This document shows, piece by piece, positions 52,712-62,225 of a stretch of 64,000 bases of DNA. Every line of letters begins with the position of its first letter. The first letter of the stretch is position 1. Source of the stretch: an uncultured Collinsella sp. (GTDB taxonomy: Bacteria; Actinomycetota; Coriobacteriia; Coriobacteriales; Coriobacteriaceae). The stretch covers positions 1-64,000 of the forward strand of contig UQHV01000006.1 in the NCBI GenBank assembly GCA_900540895.1, written 5' to 3'. The notes below the pieces were generated by a model that was given only the letters and a program-made list of their open reading frames with translations, did no database searches and was not told the origin of the DNA. Both the position numbers and the translations under genes were made by a program.

Positions 52712-54382
52712 CTACTCTTTATGGCTGCCACCTCCCCGCTTGACCAGGAGCGCGACCACGATGAGCGCGACTCCGGCGACCGCTGCGGCGGCCACGGCGT
52801 ACATTGCCATATCGCCAGTCGAGGGCATAAAGCCTCCGGTGGTAATGCTAGGGGGTGTGCCGGTGGGCGTGTTGATGAGCGACGCCTCCAGGCTGCCCGT
52901 CGACCCATCCGCGCTGTCGGCACGCAGGGGCGACTCGGCCGTGATGGTGAGCTTGGGCTTGGCGGCGGCCACCTGGTCGACGTCCAGACCCTCGGCCTTG
53001 ACCGTCACGGAGCGCATGCCCTCAAAGGCGGTGTAGCCCTTGGGCGCCTTGAGCTCGCGGACCTCCAGCTTGCCCGAGTCCACGCCCGAGACGGTCACGC
53101 GGCCGTCCTCGCCCGTGGTGACGGTGGCCTTGCCCTCCGCATCCCACGTGCCGTCGGCCGCCAGCGTGCGACCGCGGTCGTCGGCGATGCTCAGGACCGC
53201 CCCGGCAAGCGGCTTGTCGCCGTCGCTGCCGCGCTTGGTGAGCGCGAGATCCCAGGTGTAGGCGCACGCATCGTCGCTCGGCGTGCGGGTGAAGCCGGCG
53301 TCGCCGGACTGGTCGGCAAAGGGAGAGCGCGGGTAGCGCAGGTAGACCTCGTTGGGGTTGCCCTTCGCGATGCCGTGGTTGCATGCGCTGTTGAGCGGCG
53401 CATTGTACACGGCGACCACTCGGGCGCCCGCGGTAAAGGCGTCTACCCCGCCGAGCGCGGCGATGAGGTCGCCGGTGCGCACGGTGAAGGTCTTGCCGTC
53501 CGCCGCTACCTTGGTGGCGCACTGGGCCGTGATGTCGGTCCAGCCCTTCGCGGGCTCAGTGCCGACGCGACCGTCCTTGCCGGTCTGGACCGCGTCAAAG
53601 CCGCCGTCCGCGCCCGCCGCCACGTACACGCGCATGCTCACGGCCACCTTGGAGGGGTCGAGCCCCGCGCTCATGGTGTCGACGAACTGCACCGTATAGG
53701 TGTCGTAGGCGGTGAGCCCGGCCGGGACCGTGGCAGAGAGGCGCCAGTACAGGTCGTCGGCAACCGTGGCGTCGGCGGCCTTCTGCCAGGCGGCGGTGCC
53801 GTCCTCCAGCACGTGCTTGGACACCTTGGGGGTCGCCGCCTTGGGCTTGACGGTGACGGCGCTGCCGCCGACCAGGGCCATGATCGGCGCGGTGCCGGCC
53901 TCGCCCTGGGCGATGGCGTCGTCGTCGGCGACGATGAGCCAGTAGCCGCAGGGTAGCTCGGCCGCTGTGCCCGCGTTAAGGGCCACGGACACGGCACCAG
54001 AGCTCTGGAGGGAACGAGCGAGCTGTGCGCTCAGCGCGCTCGTAAGGTGGGAATCGGTGTTGAGCCACTCGGCAGCTTCCTGCGCGGTGGCCTGGGAATT
54101 GGGCATGCCGGCGCTGTGCAGCACAGGCAGCGCGGCGTCGCGCGCGGTGCCGCTTGCCCAGACGAGGTCGGTGGCGATCTTGGCGTCGCTGTCGCCGTCG
54201 ACGACGTTGGCGCTAAAGATCTGGTAGGCGTCGTAGCTGCGCGCCACGGTGCCGCTCACCGTGATGGAACCGGTCGAGGTCGGCGCGGCCTGCGCGGAAG
54301 CGGGGAACACAACCGCGCAGGTGCCGATCACGAGGGCAAGCAGCGCAAACAAGATCGGGAAGGAGCAAACTTTCTTATTCAC
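52712..54382 (-). CDS. Second pilin with MPSTG sorting signal
   Basis: A 556-residue pilin of the same family, starting at GTG 54382 behind AGGGAGG; it overlaps the previous gene by 8 bases, so translation is coupled. A signal peptide ends near ASAQAAPT. PKVSKHVLEDG carries the candidate pilin lysine, and ELKAPKGYTAFEG the E-box. The sorting signal reads MPSTG (519-523) instead of LPxTG, before a long membrane helix. This may slow anchoring or mark a minor or basal pilin. Confidence 0.85.
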   Translation of the reverse strand: MNKKVCSFPILFALLALVIGTCAVVFPASAQAAPTSTGSITVSGTVARSYDAYQIFSANVVDGDSDAKIATDLVWASGTARDAALPVLHSAGMPNSQATAQEAAEWLNTDSHLTSALSAQLARSLQSSGAVSVALNAGTAAELPCGYWLIVADDDAIAQGEAGTAPIMALVGGSAVTVKPKAATPKVSKHVLEDGTAAWQKAADATVADDLYWRLSATVPAGLTAYDTYTVQFVDTMSAGLDPSKVAVSMRVYVAAGADGGFDAVQTGKDGRVGTEPAKGWTDITAQCATKVAADGKTFTVRTGDLIAALGGVDAFTAGARVVAVYNAPLNSACNHGIAKGNPNEVYLRYPRSPFADQSGDAGFTRTPSDDACAYTWDLALTKRGSDGDKPLAGAVLSIADDRGRTLAADGTWDAEGKATVTTGEDGRVTVSGVDSGKLEVRELKAPKGYTAFEGMRSVTVKAEGLDVDQVAAAKPKLTITAESPLRADSADGSTGSLEASLINTPTGTPPSITTGGFMPSTGDMAMYAVAAAAVAGVALIVVALLVKRGGGSHKE

Positions 54383-57300
54383 GACGCTTACCTCCCTTCG
54401 CATTCGCCTTGCGACGAATGTGCATCCAGGCCGCAGCAGCGCAAAGCACCGCCGCGCCGGCAAGGTACGTCAGAGTGACGCCCGACATACCAGAAAGGGG
54501 CAAAGAGGTGGAGTAGGTGTTGGTGAAGACCGGAACGCTCTGTTCCTTGCCAGTGGCCTCGTCCTTAGCTGGAACGTAGGTGACCGGCTTTTGCTCTTTC
54601 TCGGGGATATCCTTGCCATCGGCATTGACGATCTTGGTGTAGGTCACATCGCACTTGATCGTCTTATCAGACTGATCAGTTGCCGTGACCGTGATCTTGT
54701 AGACCGACTTGTCGTATTTGTAGTTCGTGAACGGTGTGGTCAGCTGCTGTTCGCGAACGTAATAGGTGAAGGTCTTAGAAGCGCCACGACCAGTAGGGTC
54801 CTCGCCCTTGTTGAGGTCATTAAGTTTGTACGTGATTTTATCGACAAAACTCAGAGTCTGGGGGTTATTGGTACCGTCGGCCGTTGTCTTCACCGTCTTG
54901 GCGTCTTCAAACTTCTCGTTATCCGCAAACTCGAGCGTAAACTCCTTCATCTCGCCACCCTTAACGACCTTAGTCGCCTTAGGAGTCCAGGAGCCGTCGG
55001 AAGTGTACAGAGTGTACGTGTTGTTGAAAGTCTTTGAACCATCGGAGTTGGCAATCGAATAATAGCCGTCAGCATCTGCTGGCACAGTGCTCGACAAGGC
55101 AGTTGAAGCCCCAAGATTCTTAACATTCACACTTTTAATCGTGTAGTTATGGACCTTAAGGTCTTTAGTCGCATTCGGATCGTTCTGCGTCGGAACAGAC
55201 ATGAGCACGGTCGTGTGGTCCTCGACTGTCACCTTAATCTCATATACAGCATGATCGTAGTCGACATCAGGATCCTTGCCCGCATCTTCGACCAAGTAGT
55301 ACGTAATTTCGCCAGTGCCACTCGCTAAGAACTGTTCGCCAAGGTCAAAGGTGATGTTACCGTCAGCGCTATTCTTGGCAGACCCAACAAAGGTGCAGTC
55401 ACCATTGTTGAATGTCTTGTTATTCCAATAAGGCGCTGTCGCGCTGTCTGAATCTTTACGGTAAACCGCAAAGGAGAACTCCCCCTCTTTGAGAGCACGG
55501 CCGGACAGGGCTTTGGTCGCTTTCAGCTTAAGACTCGGATAGACATACGTATCAGCAGGCTGGCCTAAGTACAGGTCGCCATTCGACATGATGCCGCCAC
55601 CATGGTCCCAGGAATAGTTGCCCGTGATGAAAGTTGTCGCTTCATTCTGCGCTTGATTCCGCGCATTAATCGCCGCCTCATCCTCGGCCATAACACCCGA
55701 GGTCAGGCCGATGCTATTTTTTACCCCAACAGCACCGTTGGCGGGGATGTTGATAGCTTTTTCAAGTTCGATGCTTCCCGAGTACCGGGCGTCTCCACCA
55801 CCAAGCATCTCACCAGTCACAACTGCGATCGGCGTATTGTGATCATGCGCTGCGAGGAAGAAATCGGCATGGCCGTTGTTACGAAAAACGTCTTTCAAAT
55901 AGGCGGCTTTGTCTTGATCCTTACCGTCGTTGCCGGCAGAAAGATGGGGCGCATTGTCATTGCCGGAATTGTTCGCTTTGTCGTAAGCAGGTTTAGGATA
56001 ATCTTCGCCATGATCATCAGCACCGGCAGACTTATTGCCAAAGATTGCCGTGCCTTCAGTGTTCGTTACCAAGGTCTTACCCGATGGGCAGACCGCAACG
56101 CCGCCACCATAGCCGCCAGCGGTATTGCTGCTTATATACGAGTTGTATACAAACAGTCTGCCTGCGTTAGTCGCGTCTTTCGAATCACCCTGAACAAAGA
56201 TGCCGCCGCCACCCCAGTCAAAGCGAGACATGCAGTGATTGTTTGTGATGTAGACTGTACTTTTTTTAGTGCCGTTACTATCTTTAGGGCCGTTAATCAT
56301 CGCGTCAACCCTCTGGCCCACTCGGATGCCGGCACCTTCAGATCGATAGCTCACGTTAGAGGCAATATTTCCTCCTTTAATGTCGAGCCATGCCCTACTA
56401 TCTTGTTGAAAAATATTGGTAACGTAAACGCCGCCGCCAGCTTCCTCGGAATAGTTGCCAGTAATCTGGCCACCGAAAATGGTGACATGGACGCCCTTAA
56501 TGGCAGCAAGTCCGCCGCCGCCATGACAACCATCGCCATCTTTATAGCAGAAGTTAGCATAGCGATTGTTCGTAATGTAACCGTCGGAAACAGTAACGCT
56601 GCCGCCATTTTCGGCCATGATGCCGCCACCATATCCGTTACTGTTAGTGCTATTACCGGAGATTACGCCGCCGGTCACCTTGACTGCAGATCTATTGGCA
56701 TATACACCGCCGCCACTAGGAGCGCAGTTGCCAGCAATTACGCCGTTAGAAATGCTAAGAGTCGAATTATTATTGACAGATATTCCTGCACCGGCACCAC
56801 TCCACCGACAATAACCTCCACAAACGTAACCACCGTTCATATTGACGGTCGACTCATTCTCCGCGTACACCAGGTTTCGGACATGGCAGTCTTTCTCTTG
56901 TGTGAGCACGCCGTTCTCAAGACTGAAATGACCACCATTGATGTTGATGAGCTTCAGGTTTTCATTGCCACCGCATGCCACGATGGCGCCTTTAATATCG
57001 ACGCTATGTTTGTAAAGCGTCTCGGTTGTCTTGGTTGTGTCTGTTGCACTCGGGGACGATTGGGTCACATAGTAGGTAAGGTTAGACGGAATGCCATTGT
57101 CGTAAGACAACACTGCTTCTTTACCATAATTGTCGCGATCTAAAGTCTGATCCTGATCATTTAGCTGCTTGACCTTGTCGACACTTTCACTCGCTTTCTC
57201 AGGATCAGTATCCTTAATTGTAAGTGTCGTGCCACCGGTGATATTGAACAAAGACTGATCTTGACTCGCATGCTTAATCTTGCAGCCGTTTAGATCCAGC

Positions 57301-57818
57301 GTGATATTGCTGCCGTTGTTGAGCGTGATCGTCTCGCTGGTCCCGACATCATTCATAAGCTTGAAGCTAGCAACACCGCTTGCATTCGCCAGTTTTTTCA
57401 ACTCGTCAGCTGTTCGTATTTCAGTGGATGCCGTTTTAGTCTGCCCGCCTTCCGCAGCCAGCATTACGGCATTGCCATCCGACAACTCGCCATCTTCGGC
57501 CTGCAGCTTACCTTCAAGCTGACCTTGCTCAACACCATTTGAAGGGTCGGCTTCGCCACCCTCAGCGTCGTCACTATTCTGGTTTTCGGTATCCCCGTTG
57601 TTGGTGTTTTCTACATCAGTAGACTCAGTTGAGGAACCACCCGCCGTCACAGTTTCTTCGGTAGAACCCGCCTGGGCATCGTTGGCAATGGCCTGCGAGA
57701 TCGGAGGCATGACGAGCGACAGTACCAGGCTCAACACGGAGGCTCCGCACAAAACGCCTGCCAGTACACGGCGCGTCGCTTTTTTACTCTGCTTAGTTTT
57801 TTCTGAATTCGCTTTCAT
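54375..57818 (-). CDS. Large pilus tip protein with beta-helix and FctA-like domains (LPLSG)
   Basis: A 1147-residue surface protein. A signal peptide (1-48) is followed by an acidic Ser/Thr/Asn linker, then a right-handed beta-helix (about 160-600) with Gly-rich turns such as GGGVYANRSAVKVTGG, a fold used for binding or cutting glycans. Two FctA/Spy0128-like pilin domains follow (about 760-905 and 930-1075). LPLSG at 1106-1110, a helix and a basic tail end it. GGAGG precedes the ATG at 57818. The gene is visibly more A+T-rich than its surroundings, which suggests acquisition. As first gene with an adhesin-like fold it is the likely pilus tip. Confidence 0.88.
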   Translation of the reverse strand: MKANSEKTKQSKKATRRVLAGVLCGASVLSLVLSLVMPPISQAIANDAQAGSTEETVTAGGSSTESTDVENTNNGDTENQNSDDAEGGEADPSNGVEQGQLEGKLQAEDGELSDGNAVMLAAEGGQTKTASTEIRTADELKKLANASGVASFKLMNDVGTSETITLNNGSNITLDLNGCKIKHASQDQSLFNITGGTTLTIKDTDPEKASESVDKVKQLNDQDQTLDRDNYGKEAVLSYDNGIPSNLTYYVTQSSPSATDTTKTTETLYKHSVDIKGAIVACGGNENLKLININGGHFSLENGVLTQEKDCHVRNLVYAENESTVNMNGGYVCGGYCRWSGAGAGISVNNNSTLSISNGVIAGNCAPSGGGVYANRSAVKVTGGVISGNSTNSNGYGGGIMAENGGSVTVSDGYITNNRYANFCYKDGDGCHGGGGLAAIKGVHVTIFGGQITGNYSEEAGGGVYVTNIFQQDSRAWLDIKGGNIASNVSYRSEGAGIRVGQRVDAMINGPKDSNGTKKSTVYITNNHCMSRFDWGGGGIFVQGDSKDATNAGRLFVYNSYISSNTAGGYGGGVAVCPSGKTLVTNTEGTAIFGNKSAGADDHGEDYPKPAYDKANNSGNDNAPHLSAGNDGKDQDKAAYLKDVFRNNGHADFFLAAHDHNTPIAVVTGEMLGGGDARYSGSIELEKAINIPANGAVGVKNSIGLTSGVMAEDEAAINARNQAQNEATTFITGNYSWDHGGGIMSNGDLYLGQPADTYVYPSLKLKATKALSGRALKEGEFSFAVYRKDSDSATAPYWNNKTFNNGDCTFVGSAKNSADGNITFDLGEQFLASGTGEITYYLVEDAGKDPDVDYDHAVYEIKVTVEDHTTVLMSVPTQNDPNATKDLKVHNYTIKSVNVKNLGASTALSSTVPADADGYYSIANSDGSKTFNNTYTLYTSDGSWTPKATKVVKGGEMKEFTLEFADNEKFEDAKTVKTTADGTNNPQTLSFVDKITYKLNDLNKGEDPTGRGASKTFTYYVREQQLTTPFTNYKYDKSVYKITVTATDQSDKTIKCDVTYTKIVNADGKDIPEKEQKPVTYVPAKDEATGKEQSVPVFTNTYSTSLPLSGMSGVTLTYLAGAAVLCAAAAWMHIRRKANAKGGKRRE

Positions 57819-58277
57819 CGATGTCTCCTCCCCAAGAGACCGCGATCTTGCTCTTTCACTATCAAACGTATCTGCGCAACCTTTAATTGCGCACGCTTAG
57901 TAATCCATATTGTAACGATTGTTTGAACATCTAAGCAAAAATACCGATAGTTTTGTAGCGAATTATCAATTCTCTTGACATTTGCTCGGATTAACCTTCG
58001 TTTATTCGCTATGAAATATCTATTTCTACTGGTAATTAAGCCAGTTATCAGTTTTTTAATAGCATTTTATTTATTTGCACAACATTTTGCTCAAGAGAAA
58101 ATATCCTGTGAACGGTTGAAAATCGACCGTGAGCGGTAGGTCATTAACCGGGAGGAATAGACTACCAAATTGATGGGAATATCTTTAGCTCATCGGTGGT
58201 TAGAAGCGTAATGTTCGGACAACGTTATTTGGTTTTTCGCGCAGATTTTAGGCATCAATTCGCCCAAATCGCCTGAG
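57819..58277. other. A+T-rich upstream region of the pilus operon
   Basis: About 460 bp without a gene and much richer in A+T than the chromosome around it. It should hold further regulatory sites of the pilus operon; no regulator gene lies next to it. Confidence 0.5.
57909..57938 (-). promoter_or_regulatory. Promoter of the pilus operon
   Basis: On the minus strand TTGCTT (57938-57933) and TACAAT (57914-57909) are 18 bp apart, about 90 bp before the tip-protein start. Confidence 0.55.
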
Positions 58278-58312
58278 ACCACCGCAAAGGAGCCTGTCCC
58301 CTTTGCGGTGGT
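58278..58312. repeat. ACCACCGCAAAGG hairpin
   Basis: ACCACCGCAAAGG (58278-58290) pairs exactly with CCTTTGCGGTGGT (58300-58312). The stem has G-C where other copies have A-T, and both arms changed together. It lies 12 bp beyond the HAD phosphatase stop. Confidence 0.75.
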
Positions 58313-58324
58313 TCTCCCCCGGCG

Positions 58325-59146
58325 CTACAGCAGATGCTCCTCGATAAAGATCGCGATGCCGTCTTTGTCGTTGCTCGCGGTCACAAAGTCGGCGGCGGCA
58401 CGGGTGGCGTCGCTGCCGTTTGCCATGGCCACGCCCACGCCGGCGTCAGCCACCATGCAGGTATCGTTGTCCGCATCGCCAAACACGCAGATGTCCTGGA
58501 GCTCCATGTCGTTGAGCTCCGCCACGCGCACAAGGCCGCGCGTCTTGGACACGCGCGGATCCATGAACTCGTAGAGCCGCTGCGTGGTTTGCAGAGCCGC
58601 CGCCTTGACGGTGTCGTCGGCAAACGTCGACGCCCGCTCAATCACCTGCGGCATCACCTCGGGCGCCATGGTAAACATCACCTTGGGCTGCGGCTCGCGC
58701 AAGAACTCGGCAAAATCGACCACCTGGTAGGGCACGCCGTCGACGCGCGACAGGTGCTCGACGCACGCGTTGCTCTCGGGCACGTAGAACACGCCGTCTC
58801 GGGGGCAGACGGGCGTTGCCGGAAGGTCCGCCATGTGTTTGCAGATGCGCGCGATGGTCTCGCCCGGCAGCGGATAGCTCAGCTCGTTGATGTCGTGCGC
58901 GCGGTCGATGACCTCGGCACCACCGCAGCCCACCATCACGTCCACCAGGCCTTCGATGCCCCAGAGCTCGTACATGGCCTCGGTCGCGTGGGCGTCGCGC
59001 CCGGTGCACAGGCCAAAGAGCACGCCGCGCTCGCGCAGGGCGCGGATCGCCGCCACGGTGCGCGGGGACACCGTGTGCCGGCTCGTGAGCAGCGTGCCGT
59101 CGATATCGCAGAACACGGCTTTAATGTGGCTGAAGGAGGTGTCCAT
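58325..59146 (-). CDS. Cof-type HAD-IIB phosphatase
   Basis: A 273-residue phosphatase. The nucleophile loop is FCDIDGTLL; the C-terminal DICVFGDADNDTCMV holds the metal-binding acidic residues, and a cap of the IIB type lies between. Such enzymes act on sugar phosphates or flavin/PLP phosphates; the substrate is not evident. The ATG at 59146 has AAGG upstream. Confidence 0.9.
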   Translation of the reverse strand: MDTSFSHIKAVFCDIDGTLLTSRHTVSPRTVAAIRALRERGVLFGLCTGRDAHATEAMYELWGIEGLVDVMVGCGGAEVIDRAHDINELSYPLPGETIARICKHMADLPATPVCPRDGVFYVPESNACVEHLSRVDGVPYQVVDFAEFLREPQPKVMFTMAPEVMPQVIERASTFADDTVKAAALQTTQRLYEFMDPRVSKTRGLVRVAELNDMELQDICVFGDADNDTCMVADAGVGVAMANGSDATRAAADFVTASNDKDGIAIFIEEHLL

Positions 59147-59239
59147 GGGGGCCTTTCTGGGTTGTGCGGCGATGTGGGGTGTGGTCGGAAGTGGTGTACA
59201 TGGTATACCAAGGCGCGCACGGGGCGCCTTGGTGCAAAA

Positions 59240-59273
59240 CCACCACAAAGGTGCCCGTTCCCCCTTGTGGTGG
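59240..59273. repeat. CCACCACAAAGG hairpin, copy between HAD and MFS genes
   Basis: CCACCACAAAGG pairs with CCCTTGTGGTGG (one mismatch) around a GTGCCCGTT-type loop. The CATCACAACATTCGA repeat lies 33 bp further on, the same order of families as near 49090. Confidence 0.7.
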
Positions 59274-59305
59274 CCGAACCCGAAGGGCGGCCTGGCCCGG
59301 GGCGC

Positions 59306-59370
59306 AAACCATCACAACATTCGACGCTTTTCGGCAAAATCGCGATTTTCATCGAATGTTGTGATGGTTT
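59306..59370. repeat. CATCACAACATTCGA palindromic repeat, copy 2
   Basis: A 21-bp stem with one mismatch (59306-59326 with 59350-59370) and the same ATCGCGAT loop as copy 1. It directly abuts the stop codon of the MFS gene. Confidence 0.8.
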
Positions 59371-60651
59371 TTACTGCCTTGCGGCACGATCAAAATGCCG
59401 GCGGCCAAACAGCAGCAGCGCCACGGGAACCGCCGTCACGACCGCGCCCGCTCCGATGAGCGTCTGTTGCATGCCAAATGTCGCCGCCAGCCACGGGGCA
59501 ATCGCCAGCGGCGCCACGCCGGCAAACATATTGCCAAAGCCCATGACCGAGTTGACGCGACCGAGCCGCTCGAGCGGCGCCGTCGTTTGCACGATCGTGT
59601 TGTGGAGCGGGTTGACGATGCCCCAAGCTATGCCCAGGGCAATCTGGCCGACGAGGGCCACGCCCACGTACGGTGTCCCCACATAGAGCAAACTTCCCAG
59701 GCCCACGGACATAAGCGCCACAAGCAGCGTTTTAAGGTTGACCAGGTGCGGCGGCAAGCGGAGCGCGACCACGGCGCCCAGCACCGCGCCCACACCGCTG
59801 GCCGACGAGAGCCAGCCCATCCACTCGACACCGACATGCAGAATATCACGGTAGAAGAACGACTCCAGCGGATCGAAGGCGCCGTAGCCAAAGTTCGAGA
59901 GGAAGATGATGCAGAAAAGTAGCGCGAGAACGTTGTTGGTAAAGACTGTCTTGATGCTGGTCGCGAAGGTTGCGCGGGTGGATGTGCTGGGGTTGGAGCT
60001 TTGTCCCGCACGCTCCCCTTCCTCTGCCGAATCGGCATCCGCATCTCCGGCGACATGGCTGGTCTGCGGCCTAAAGCCCCAACCGGCGACGAGCGCCTGT
60101 ACGGTAAAGATCATCATGAGCACGAACACCGCGCGTGACGATGCAGCCGCCGCGACAAAGCCGCCCAGTGTAGGGCCGACGATAATGCTCACGTTGGAGA
60201 ACATGGTGATAGCGGAGTTGATGTCTTTAAGCTCGACGGGGTCGTCGGTGAGGTAGGCTGGATAGGATGTGGCGATGGGCTGGGCGAACCCCATCACAAA
60301 GCCCAGGAGCACCGCGCCGAGCAGGACGATGCCGGTCGCGCTGCCAAAGGCAATAATCGCCACGCCGGTTGTCAGCGTGCCCACGATGCTCAGCAAGAAA
60401 TGGTGGCGCGGGCCCCAGGCGTCGAGCGCCGCGCCACCCGCAAAGGATCCCAGGATTACAAAAACATTCATAAACAGAACGGCCAACGATGTCGCCACGA
60501 CCGAGGCATCGTCCGCATAGGTGAGCGTTCCGATAACGCCGATAAAGTAGCTAGTTTGAAAACCGGTGTAGATGAGAAAGCGCATCGCCACCAGGCGCTT
60601 GGCCTGCACGGACAGCGATGATTGAGGCTTTGAGAAAAGGGAGGCGAACAT
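59371..60651 (-). CDS. MFS transporter
   Basis: A 426-residue protein with about 12 membrane helices. The loop between helices 2 and 3 reads GGAALDAWGPRHHF, the MFS motif A position. A charged central loop (about 205-235, with DADSAEEGERAG) divides the two halves. It resembles drug or metabolite exporters, but the substrate cannot be told. The ATG at 60651 has AAGGAG upstream. Its stop is flush with a palindromic repeat. Confidence 0.88.
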   Translation of the reverse strand: MFASLFSKPQSSLSVQAKRLVAMRFLIYTGFQTSYFIGVIGTLTYADDASVVATSLAVLFMNVFVILGSFAGGAALDAWGPRHHFLLSIVGTLTTGVAIIAFGSATGIVLLGAVLLGFVMGFAQPIATSYPAYLTDDPVELKDINSAITMFSNVSIIVGPTLGGFVAAAASSRAVFVLMMIFTVQALVAGWGFRPQTSHVAGDADADSAEEGERAGQSSNPSTSTRATFATSIKTVFTNNVLALLFCIIFLSNFGYGAFDPLESFFYRDILHVGVEWMGWLSSASGVGAVLGAVVALRLPPHLVNLKTLLVALMSVGLGSLLYVGTPYVGVALVGQIALGIAWGIVNPLHNTIVQTTAPLERLGRVNSVMGFGNMFAGVAPLAIAPWLAATFGMQQTLIGAGAVVTAVPVALLLFGRRHFDRAARQ

Positions 60652-60825
60652 GGAGACTCCTTGTTTCATACGAATGCGGACGGCGGGCATTCGCCACTGT
60701 CTGTCAAATCAATCTATCCGCATGAAACATTAAGGACGCATCAAGCCCCTTCTCTCCGTTTTTCGCCCGTCATGAACTACTTGGTAGATTGTAAGGCATG
60801 TCCCACGCATCTACCAAAGCAAAAA

Positions 60826-60858
60826 CCACCACAAAGGTGCCTGTCCCCTTTGTGGTGG
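60826..60858. repeat. CCACCACAAAGG hairpin, copy before MFS gene
   Basis: A perfect 12-bp stem CCACCACAAAGG/CCTTTGTGGTGG with loop TGCCTGTCC. Confidence 0.8.
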
Positions 60859-60879
60859 AAACAACGTTTGCCCAGATAA

Positions 60880-60916
60880 AACCTACCAAAATAAACCTGT
60901 CCCTTTTTGGCAGGTT
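60880..60916. repeat. AACCTACCAAAA hairpin, variant copy
   Basis: AACCTACCAAAA pairs with TTTTGGCAGGTT with one mismatch and keeps the CCTGTCCC loop of the family while the stem has changed. It directly abuts the moaC-mobB stop codon and may serve as its terminator. Confidence 0.6.
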
Positions 60917-62221
60917 TTAGGCCAGATGGTCCTGAATCAGATCGCAGATGGCTCGGGCGTCGTTGATGTTGATGGCTCGGGTCGCAAAGCCGGCGTCGAA
61001 GGCCTGACGCGCCAGGGCCTCGTTGCAGGCAAGGGCCAGCGTACGGCCGTCAACCAGGTCGAGCGAGCTCTTGCCGCGCAGACGGTCGACACCGGAGCGC
61101 GCGACCACGATATTGTCGAAGCCCTCGGTCTTGTAGCCCTCGATGATCACCACGTCGACATCGTTGTAGCGCGACAGCAGCTCGCGCGCGGGCATCTCGT
61201 CCTCCTCACGTGTGTCGGCGTACTCCGCCCAGCGCGTGGCGCAGATGAGGCCCACGTGCTTGGATCCGGCCTGGTGATGGCGCCAGGTGTCCTTAGCGGG
61301 CACATCGATATCAAAGCCGTGATGCCCATGATGCTTGAGCGAACCCACGCGCAGGCCGCGGCGGGTGAGCTCGGCGATAACCTTCTCGACGAGCGTGGTC
61401 TTGCCCGAGTTTTGGTAGCCGATAAACGCGATCGCGGGGACGGCCGGTGCCGGAGCTGCGGGCGCGACGGCGACGGGTGCGCTCGCGGGCGCGGCACCGT
61501 CAGCGGCCACGGCCTCAACAGCAGCGGCCTGGCGTTTGGCACGATCCCATATGCCCGAGCGGCCGCCCTCCTTGTGCAGCAGGCGAACGTCGACGATCTC
61601 CATGCCACGATCGACGGCCTTGCACATGTCATAGATCGTTAAGCACGCGGCACTCGCGCCGGTCAGGGCCTCCATCTCGATACCCGTCTTGCCCGTCACG
61701 CCGGCAGTAACCAGCACGTGAAAGCCAACCTGCCCGTCCGCGCGCGCCGGCGCCCAGCCCTCGGGCACGTCCTCGACAGGCGTCCCCGCCGCAGCGATGG
61801 GCGCAAGGTCGCACTTGCTCTTGGTAATGAGCAACGGATGGCACATGGGGATGATGTCGCTCGTGCGCTTGATGGCCATGATGCCCGCCACGCGCGCGCA
61901 GGCAAGCACATCGCCCTTTTTGGCGCGGTCCTGCAGCACCATGGCCTGCGTCTCGGGGTGCATGAGGATGGTGCCCTCGGCGATGGCAATGCGATGGGTC
62001 TCGGCCTTGTCGGACACGTCAACCATGCGCACCTCGCCCTTGGCGTCCACGTGCGTCAGCTCGTCGCGGCGGGCGTCACGGGCGGGCTCAGCGGCAGCGC
62101 TGGCAGTCGGCTGTGCGGACGCGTCGGCGTTGCCGGCATTCGCCGCAGCCGCGGCTTTGTGGGCAGACATCGCGGCCCTGCGAGCGGCCTTGGTGGCATC
62201 GGCGTACCTGCTCTTGGCCAT
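60917..62221 (-). CDS. MoaC-MobB fusion for molybdenum cofactor synthesis
   Basis: A 434-residue two-domain protein. Residues 54-228 are MoaC, which forms cyclic pyranopterin monophosphate with MoaA; DVLACARVAGIMAIKRTSD and IIPMCHPL are hallmarks. An Ala/Pro linker (229-262) leads to MobB (263-434), with Walker A GYQNSGKTT and the later VVIIEGYKTEG; MobB binds GTP and assists nucleotide attachment late in the pathway. A Lys/Ala-rich 50-residue N-terminal extension precedes MoaC. The ATG at 62221 follows GGAGG. It lies 4 bp after moaA. Confidence 0.93.
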   Translation of the reverse strand: MAKSRYADATKAARRAAMSAHKAAAAANAGNADASAQPTASAAAEPARDARRDELTHVDAKGEVRMVDVSDKAETHRIAIAEGTILMHPETQAMVLQDRAKKGDVLACARVAGIMAIKRTSDIIPMCHPLLITKSKCDLAPIAAAGTPVEDVPEGWAPARADGQVGFHVLVTAGVTGKTGIEMEALTGASAACLTIYDMCKAVDRGMEIVDVRLLHKEGGRSGIWDRAKRQAAAVEAVAADGAAPASAPVAVAPAAPAPAVPAIAFIGYQNSGKTTLVEKVIAELTRRGLRVGSLKHHGHHGFDIDVPAKDTWRHHQAGSKHVGLICATRWAEYADTREEDEMPARELLSRYNDVDVVIIEGYKTEGFDNIVVARSGVDRLRGKSSLDLVDGRTLALACNEALARQAFDAGFATRAININDARAICDLIQDHLA

Positions 62222-62225
62222 ATGA

